Origin: Auxenochlorella pyrenoidosa
Lineage: Eukaryota > Chlorophyta > Trebouxiophyceae > Chlorellales > Chlorellaceae
Assembly (NCBI GenBank): GCA_001430745.1
Contig: KQ481983.1
Location: 958,634 to 969,404, forward strand
DNA length: 10,771 bases
Direction: 5' to 3'
Shown: piece after piece, positions 1 through 8,000 of the stretch
Position numbering within the stretch: the first letter of the stretch is position 1
Layout: each line of letters opens with the position of its first letter
Notes under the pieces: model-generated
What the model was told of the DNA's origin: nothing
Databases searched by the model: none
What the model saw: the letters and a program-made list of their open reading frames with translations, nothing else
Translations under genes and position numbers: made by a program

Positions 1-1275
1 CTGCATCGGAGTGCGACTGCAGGACAGCAGCAGGCGCCCTGTCCAGAGGCCTGCCCTCGGCCACCACTGCAGCCGCGCTCCTCAGCAGGCGCAGCACGGC
101 GGCATCGTCGGCGGCTGCCAGGTGCTGCAGCAGCGCCGGGCGCAGTTGTGCTGAGGACAGAATGCCCGCCAGGATGGAGGGTGTGTTCCACGCAAAGTCC
201 TCCGGCTGCCTCTCTGGCGGCAGGCGCTGCACCACCGCCGCCTTTCCAAAAGCGGGCAGCAGCAGGGCCATCAGGCTGGAGCAGAGGGCTGTGTCTGACT
301 GCAGCAGCCGAGCATGCTTGGCGAAAGCTGGTTTGTTGAGCAAGAGCTGCAGCAGGTAGCCCAAACCACCAGGCAGACCCAGCATGTCGTCCTGTGCACC
401 TGCAGGCAGGGAGCCGGGGGCGGGCGGGCGGCCTGAGGCCGGGTGGACTGTGTTCGGTGGCTGCACTCCCCCTCACGCAAGCATGCCACGCGTCTCCTGC
501 TGCAGCCCATGCAGATGAGCCACCAATGGTGCGGGGTCGCTCACCCAGCGCAGCGCCCTGCAGCGCTCTGAGCATGTGTCGCAGCCACAACACCAACGCA
601 CGGGGCGGCAGCAGCTGCTGCGCGAACGCTCCCAGCATGCCAGCTCTGGTGGCATTGATGATGCTGAGGCGCACAGTGCAGATCTGCTGGGCCAGAAAGG
701 GCCACATTCTCATGCCGCGCAAGGTGGTGTGCGTGGCATTGGCCGTGGCATCTAGCAGCCGCCTGTTGGTGCTGCTCAGGACGAGGAAGGTGGGGCGGCA
801 GATCTGCAGCAGCAACTCTGCGCCGGCTTGCAGGTGGTCTGCAATCTGCATGCCAATGGTGCCGGCGCCGCAGGCTGCACTGAAGAGAAGCGTCGAGTTG
901 GGGTCCATGGGGATGCGCTGCTGCAGAGGCTCATTCACTGCAGCTGCTGCACCTCCCAGCAGGCTGATCAGGCTGCAAAGGGCAGGGACAGGACACTTTC
1001 TGTTGCAACCAGTCCAGATGCAGCCAGGGACACTAAAGGGAGTGTGTGTGGCACGCCCGTCGGAGGCGGCCGCCATGGCGGGCGCACCGGAGCAGCTCCT
1101 CCCGCTCGGCCGTGCTTGGAGGCTGCCCTCCCTCGCAGACCGCCTGTGCCAGGCCTTTCCACCCCTCCATCTCGAAGTGCACACTCTCCGCTCTCGCCAG
1201 TGATGAGGGCACGGCTGAGAAGCGCTTGAGCAGGGCGGCAGTCGCCCTGATCAGCTCAGCCCAGCTTTGAGACAT
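1..1275 (-). CDS. Unrecognised Ala/Leu-rich protein, 5' part of gene (runs off left edge)
   Basis: Three exons fit on the minus strand: 1275-1055, 972-545 and 399-1, with the last continuing beyond the window. The introns are 82 nt (1054-973) and 145 nt (544-400). Both acceptors end in TGCAG or TTGCAG, and the phases agree (phase 2, then phase 1). The second donor is a good GTGAGC; the first (GC|GTGCCA) is weaker. I chose the ATG at 1275 (protein begins MSQSWAEL) because A is at -3 and the amino-acid composition changes there; an in-frame ATG at 1371 is the alternative. About 349 codons are visible. The product is rich in Leu, Ala, Gln and Arg and looks mostly helical. I see no signal peptide, membrane span or catalytic motif, and no family I can name. 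Helical-repeat or scaffold proteins have this kind of composition, but that is not evidence of function. The gene is in the same orientation as its right-hand neighbour, about 500 nt downstream of it. Confidence 0.65.
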
Positions 1276-1776
1276 CGTGAGGGGTGTTGAGAATGAACCA
1301 AGGGGCTGGAGTGTGAGGCAACGGCCTTGCCTGCACAGTGTGGATGGCGGCGTGTCCTGGCTGGCAAGCAAGATCTAGACCGCTCACGATTTGAGCTGCT
1401 CTTGCAATTGCAAGCCTGTGGGCACAGGTGTCGAGAGGCGGAGCTAGGGCAGTGGCGGTGCCCGCCTGCCTCCCACAGCAAGCAGCGCTGGCGTCTGCCT
1501 GCTCCTGCTGCTTGCTTCACCCAGCAAGGCACACCTGCACTTCGTTGGACTGCTGCATATTCACAGGCAATGAAGAATCGTGTTGAATAATATAGGGAAC
1601 GACTCTTCCAGCAATCTCACCACCCAGTTCTGCCGAGTTTCCCACAGAGGGCTGACGGAGCGGCAGCGGTCAGCTGATGGGTTTGCCAGCAGCACGATGA
1701 CCGATAACAGCTAGCACTTCCCTGGGCCCTAGAGCTTCTCATTTGCATGCAGCACTCGTTTCAAAATGGAGCTGCA
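1276..1776. other. Intergenic region between two minus-strand genes
   Basis: About 500 nt lie between the stop of the MACPF-Hint gene (1779-1777) and the chosen start of the left gene (1275). The stretch should contain the 3' UTR of the former and the promoter and 5' UTR of the latter. I found no TGTAA (the usual chlorophyte polyadenylation signal) or AATAAA on the minus strand here. Short ORFs in it show no coding character. It is less GC-rich than the flanks, especially around 1555-1615. Confidence 0.6.
1586..1594 (-). promoter_or_regulatory. Possible TATA-like element of the left gene
   Basis: On the minus strand the sequence TATATTATT lies in the only AT-rich patch of the intergenic region, about 310 nt before the chosen ATG at 1275. 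It could be a core promoter element if the 5' UTR is long. It could equally be an AT-rich 3' UTR element of the upstream MACPF-Hint gene. The call rests on composition only. Confidence 0.2.
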
Positions 1777-2091
1777 TCAATGCGAGGCACAGGACAAGCG
1801 ACGCCGCAGCAGCATGCAAGCCAGACTGCATGCAGATGCCAGCAGCACCAGCAGTAACCAGGCAGGTGTGCCCGACAACAGCTGCCCTGCGGGGACAGTG
1901 GGTGCCCATCGCAAGAAGACACCCAAATGGTGCCCCGCGCTGCTGAGGCCCAGGGCTGCATCGATTTGCCGCACCGCCGCCGGCCCCACCAGCCAGTAGA
2001 TGGCCCTCGCCGGCAAGAGGAGGGCATCGTAGATGGCGGGCAGGGCGGGCTGCCAGGAGGGCGGGGCCACGGCATCCAGCAGCCACTCCGA
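1777..2091 (-). other. Exon 28: post-Hint tail with C-terminal transmembrane segment
   Basis: This exon encodes 104 residues and the stop. It starts SEWLLDAV and continues with an amphipathic Ala/Leu/Pro stretch placed where Hedgehog proteins carry their adduct-recognition region. A hydrophobic span of about 19 residues (1863-1807, AWLLLVLLASACSLACMLL) is followed by RRR and six more residues, as in a single-pass protein with a cytosolic tail. The basic end argues against a GPI signal. The acceptor CCTGCAG (2093-2092) and phase 0 match exon 27, whose donor is CAG|GTGGGC. The last part could be altered by an unseen intron. Confidence 0.68.
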
Positions 2092-5000
2092 CTGCAGGCA
2101 GGAGCAGACAATCGAAGGCTGTGACCAATAGGCGCACGGCCAGCTGCAGAGGAGATGGAGTGGCTAGGGGTCTGCGGTGCAGTAGATGTGCAGCAACTGC
2201 ACAAACGCATGGCCGCCTGCCACATGGAGCAACCGGTGTGCAGGCGCCGCCTTTTTGCGGCTGCTGCTAGCGCATGAAGCATGTCAACATCCCCAAACAG
2301 AAGCAAGCTGCCCACCTGATCTGAGGCGACCACGCCATCCACAGCTATGGTGCCGCCCTGAAGCAGGGGGTGGGGAGAAAGGTATGCCCATAGTCGGGAA
2401 ACACGGCACTCGCTGTCCGGCACGACAGCCCCTGCCTGCTGTGCTCCGTCACACTCCCCAAACCCATGCTTAACGCGAGGCTCACATGCACAAACGGATT
2501 GAACAGGCCGCGCTCGCGGGTGATCCAGACACGCGTCACCACCGCCAGCGATGCAGTGCTCGATGGGCTGCCCTCCAAGCAGCTGCCGGCTGTGGTGCTG
2601 CTGCCACTGCTGCTGCTGTTTGATGCCACCAGCACAAGCATGCCAGGCTGCACATCGCGCGCATACCGCAGCTGCCAAGTGGCTTCTATGCTGCTGCTGC
2701 TGCCGCCCATCAGGGCTGCCCACAAAATGGCGGGCAACCCTGGCAGCCGAGGCGTGGCGCAGCCGCCGCCGCCTCTGCGGCTGCACACCGGCAAGAAATG
2801 CTGCTGGCTGAGCTGCAGCCGGACTGTCGTCCCGGCTCTACACCTTCCATTGCTGCTGCTGCTGCTGCTGCTACCTGTGCTGCCTGCAGTGCTGTTGCCA
2901 CACCTGCTGCTGTCTGCCCCTAGAGGAGCTGCCTCTATGTTCACAAACAGCGCTGCAGTTGTGCTGTCCTGGTGACCAAACAGGTAGACCGGCTTATAGG
3001 CCAGGCTGCCTGTTTTGCCGTCCATGGCGAGCACCTCGTCTCCCACTGCCAGCTGCGCCATCGGCACTGCACCGCGGCCGCGCACGTTGGCCGTGGCAGC
3101 TGCCGGGAAGCAGCCCCCTCCAGGCTCCTCAAACTGGAGCGGTGGCGGGGGCGGCCTCGGCGGCGGGCGGGGCCTGTGTGGGGGCGCATTGCAGGGAAGT
3201 AAGCCATGTACAAATCCACAACTGGAGCCCACGCACAGCCATGCCTTGGCATACGCTACGCATGTCAACCGGGCGCGCATGCACCGCAGTTGCGCATGCA
3301 GGGCGCTGCCAGCGCCCCCCTCTTCCGCACTCACGGCGGCCGCACAAACTCGTTGCAGCGGGCGCCCGAGTAGTCGCCCAGGCAGTTGCACTTGTCCTTG
3401 GTGCACGAGGCGGTGCCCCCCACGTAGCACTTGGGCCCCACCGCCGTGTTCAGGTCAAAGCAGCTCAGGCAGCCCTGGCCCTCGGGGGTTTGCACAGGGT
3501 ACGCGCCCGTCACGCAGGTTGTCGAGGGCGGGACGCAGTTGGCTGCAGGGCGGGGAGGGGTTGCGGGCAGGCAGGCAGGAGTGACGGGCATGCCGAGGGG
3601 CCGCGTGTTGATGCAGGAGGGGTGAGTTGCAAATGGCCCTGCCTCCCGCCCGGCCCTCAACATCCCATCTGCCCCTGGCGACCCCCAGAGGGCGCCTACG
3701 GGTGCAGCCCTCACCCCCACTGTACGTGCAGCCTCGGATGTAGTCTGCCATGCCGGCCTGCAGGTGGACAGGGGGGACAGGTTCTTTGCCCTTCCATCTC
3801 ATGCTGTGAGCAGTCTTCAAGTGAGTTCCCTGCACTGCGCGCCCACTGCGCTGAGCGATGTCGACTGCAGTTTTCAACATAAACAAAGGAACCCAGCAGA
3901 ACTGCGCTGCTTGCCTGGATGGCCTGCAGCGTGGCGGGTGTGGCCCAGCTGACGTTGCGCCAGAGGTTTGGGAAGGAGAAGAGCCCCAGGATGGATGACA
4001 TGGTGTAGTAGACTGGCGGCAGGTCGCTGGTCTGGCCTGCAACGCAGGGAAAGGGAAGTTGAATAACAATGGATGCGGCGTCAGATGTGCTAATCCTGCG
4101 TTGGCTGAGGCGGCACATTCCATGCTGCCACAGGTCGGGCAGCCGGCTGGTGGCCCAGGTTACAGCGCTTGCACCGGTCAATGTCCCTCGACCCTTTCCC
4201 CCGCTCACTGTATGCCTCCAGCTGGCGCGTCCAGCCGGTGCAGTCCACAAAGTTGCCAAACAGGAAGGGGGGCTGGACGTCGGGCGGCATGACTGCAGGC
4301 AGCAGAGCAAAAATGCGGGCACACCGCGTCTGTTAGCGCGCACGCGTGCGATGCTGCACATGCCTCCGGAGCAAGTGCCAGCCCCTTGCACTCCCATCAG
4401 AATCCCAGGGCGAGGCGGTGAGCGCCTGCGAGGCCGCTGGCCCGCTCACTCTGCCGGCCCAGGTAGTTGGAGGAGCGGTTGAAGCCCTGGTAGTCGCTGC
4501 TCGAGTCCTCTGTCGTGTCGGAGCCGCCGAAGCCAAAGGCCGACACCGAAATGGTCAGGCTGGACTTGGAGGCCTGCAGTCGGCCGTAGCTGCACGGCAG
4601 GGAGCGATGCATGCCAGCATTAGTGCTGGAAGGGGGTGCGAGACTGGGGCTCTGGTGGTGGTGGCGGCTGTGAGCCAGGCGGTGGCATCCAAACCCCGAC
4701 ATCAGGCGTGAGCGAGCAGAGTGACAGCAGCAACCTCATGAGCTCCACTGTTGCTCATCGCCCCCCCCCCCCCCCCCTTCCCTCACTTCTCCATGGACAT
4801 GATGGAGACGAGGCTGAGCAGGCCGCCCAGGTAGACCTTGTTACTGCAGCCATGCGGGGCACAGAGCAACGTGGGTCAGGCAGCACCGGCCTCAACCACA
4901 AGCGCAAGGCTCGCGAGATCGGCTGCTGGCCACAGCAGCTGGGCTCGCAGCTACCCGCAGAGAGCAAGCGTTCCAGGTGTTGCGGCAGCTGGTGCTGCAT

Positions 5001-8000
5001 GGCTGCCGGACATAGGGTTCAGCGCAGTGCGCAGACGGGAACCCACATGTAGTGGGTGCCAAAGTTGCGGATCAGACGATAGATCAGCACCTGCAGGGGC
5101 CGGGGGGGCAGGGGCAGGGCGCATTGAGAGCCATGCTGCATGCCGGCAAACGCATGTGCTGGACACCAAGCTGGCATGCACAAAAGGTCAAGAATCAAGC
5201 TGTCGCATCTGACGACTGGGACCCTCCATCTGCCAACTGGGAGAGCTCCTGTCCCTTCTGTCTGATCTCAACACATAGCGCAGCCCCCTGCAACCCATTA
5301 AAGAACCCAGAACAGGCCCTGCCCTCTGTGTATAGGCGCGCCGGCAACGGGTGGTCGCTGCTGGTTGGTACCTGCACCGTCTGCTAGAGCTGGCAACATG
5401 GGCGCCACCCACCGGGTCTGTGGGGTTGGTTGCCAGCGGCTCCACATTAGCGATGAAGGTCTTGTTCAGGGCGACGCCCATGGGGGCGCCCCGCAGCGCC
5501 CAGCCCTTCATGTACAGCTGCGCCTTGGAGGTGATGGTGACCTGGAGGTCGGGAGGGGGGAGAGGGGGGCAATGAATCAGTATTGATTGCAGCCTTGTGC
5601 TGTTGGCCTGGTGACAGCTGTGCTGGTGATACCTCTGCAGGCGCCAGGCAACCATCTGTCGGAGCTCCTGCAGGGAACTGGCCAGACACTGTCGTCCGGC
5701 AGACAGAGGGTGCCCTTTAATCGTGCAGTCAGAGCTGGGTGCAGCCTTAGGCAGCACATGAGGCCTGCACACACGCACCGTGTTCTTCTCCCTGCTCTCC
5801 GACTCGCACGTCTCGTAGTGCCTGCACAGGGCAGCACAGGCAACAGGTTCCAGCAGACTGGTCGAAGGCCAGGTGGCCAATGTAGCAGCCGCTTGCACAG
5901 CGTGAAAGGAACAGACAAGCTGAGAACGCACGTGCCAATGCACGGCCGCAGCATGAAAGAAGTGAAGAGGCGCAGGGGCGGGCAGGGCTGCAGGCTGCAG
6001 GGCTGCGGCCGTATACCAGCCTGGCGATTCCCTGCCGGGGGCCACACTCACGCATTGGCGCTGAAGGAGACAATCCCAAAGTCCGCCTCGACCCCGATGC
6101 TGCAGCACAGTAGGGGATTGGAGGGGGGCCGAGTTCGGCGAATCTGAACGCAGGCGTAAAGCAAGCATCCGAACGGCTGCCGCTCCAGGCCTCTTGTTTG
6201 TTTCTGCCCGCTGCAGCCTGGCCTGGTGCAGCCATGCGCCTCTCCGTGCACTGCAACAGAATCCCACTTCTGCCACCAACACCCACACCAACCAGTCCAC
6301 TCCCGCTCGTCCACTCACTCCACAGTGGTGCTCTCCTTGAAGGAGAAGGTGGAGTAGGAGACCTTGTTGGAGAACTCGGCCTTGCAGGAGCCGCCCAACC
6401 CCGGGTCCAGGCCCGACACGGTGGAGTCGTTGAGCGAGAAGATGTTCTGCAAGGGGTGGGCCACCGGGGCGGCATGGCGGGTTGATGGGGAGGCTGGGCG
6501 GTGGGCCGAGAGGCAGCCCTGATGCAGCACACAGCAGGGGAGGTGCCATCACAGAGTCCAAACAGACGCTCGTTATGGCGCCACTCATGGCAGCTGCCAG
6601 GGAACACCACTTCTGCCAGCCACTGGTTGCAGCATCGCAGCTCCTGGCACAAGAGCAGGGAGCCGCAGGTGGGTGCTGACCTGGTATGTGAACCCTGGGT
6701 CGACGCTGCTGAGCCCCCAGGACAGGGGGAAGCCTGCAGGGCATAATGGCGGCGTCCCATATAGTTCAGGCCTGAGGCTGCGCCTGTGCGGCCGGGACGG
6801 TGTGACATGTCATCATGCAAACGCCCTTAGCTCCTGTTCCATCCCGTCCCGTGCCACACTGCACGGCCGCGAACCAAATGGCATAAGCGCGCACCTGCAA
6901 ACACGTTATAGCCCTGGCCGAGCACGCCGTAGCGGCGGTAGTCGTGCGGGGGGTCTGGACGTGTGCCGTTGTCCACAGGGCGCGGGCGAACCTGCAGGCG
7001 GTTGGGGTGGCAGTGAATGTTTTGATGAAAGGCCACATTGTATACGTGAAATGGAGCAGGCGTGAGTTGCGCTGCACCACGGCTGAGCTTGAGCGAGCAT
7101 CGCATGCATGCGGGCAGTGCTGGCAAGGCACATCAGCTGCTCAGGCCGACACCGCAGCTAGCTAGGACCAGGTAGCGGCAAGTCGCATAAACATTGTTGC
7201 GTCACATCCTCGCCTCGTTGTTCAGCTCGTTGCTCAGGGAGTTGACCGGGATGACCAGCGGGGGGCAGGCCCCCGACTCCAGCTCCCAGGGCTGCGGCTG
7301 CACATACTCCTGCAGCAGAGTGGGGGCAACCCGCTGCCATATGGTTTGCCCACTGTTTGCGTGACTCGGGTGGCACCAGCCGGCACGGCGCCCAGCTCGT
7401 GCGTCCAGCCAAGCCAGCTCCCCAGGCCTGCACACTGCCCACCAGCTTGAGCGTGATGGCCTTGAGCAGCGCGGCGCGGTACGCCTCGCGCAGCCACGTC
7501 TGGTTGGTGGTGTAGCGGAAGGCGTAGGAGCTGATGCCCTCGTCGATGTAAAACTGCGTGGTGAGGTGCAGCGGTTTTGCCTTTTGGTCTTGTGTTTAGG
7601 TTTGGCATTGGTATGGTGCGGCTACCAGCTGGATGGGGTGACCAAATCTGCACGAACGATGCACAAGGGCGGGAGGACGTGGACTCATGCCGCTGCCGTG
7701 AATGCTGCTCTCCCCTCCTGGCTGGCTCCCAGGCAGGGCCCACCTGCTTCATGGCCTGGTTGGTGGGGGCCGCAATGACTTTGCCAAGCGACACGATCCT
7801 GAGCTCATCTGCAAGGGGGCAGGGCGGGCGGACGGGGGCAGCTGTCGCAGGCAGGCGCAACTTGCCTCTTGCTGGCTGCCTTCATACAGGAGCACCAGCA
7901 CGCATATGCAAGGCCCCTCCCGCCCGGCGCAGCAGGCCCTCGCCCCAGCCCGCAGGGTGCGGCAGCCTGCTTGCCTGTCAGGTTGAGGTCCTTGATGGCG

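Noticed and set aside
394..1203. Plus-strand ORF of 269 codons
   Set aside because: It covers exons and introns of the left minus-strand gene and has no recognisable motif. The minus strand offers matched splice sites and phases.
1741..1748. ATTTGCAT octamer-like element
   Set aside because: It lies just past the stop codon of the MACPF-Hint gene, and the octamer is an animal promoter motif. There is no reason to expect function here.
2316..3173. Hint segment as a protein-splicing intein
   Set aside because: There is no C-terminal His-Asn followed by Cys/Ser/Thr and no extein-like continuation. The GGGCFP start and the GTIAVDGVVAS block are of Hedgehog type.
2959..3882. Plus-strand ORF of 307 codons
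   Set aside because: It spans the minus-strand EGF and Hint exons and three introns. Its composition is that of reversed GC-rich DNA, and it shows no domain.
1761..6744. Long minus-strand ORFs of 341 and 518 codons (1761-2786, 5188-6744)
   Set aside because: They read through introns in GC-rich DNA. Domain motifs (FGTHY, GTIAVDGVVAS, ADFGIVSFSAN) appear only when exons are joined at splice sites in other frames.
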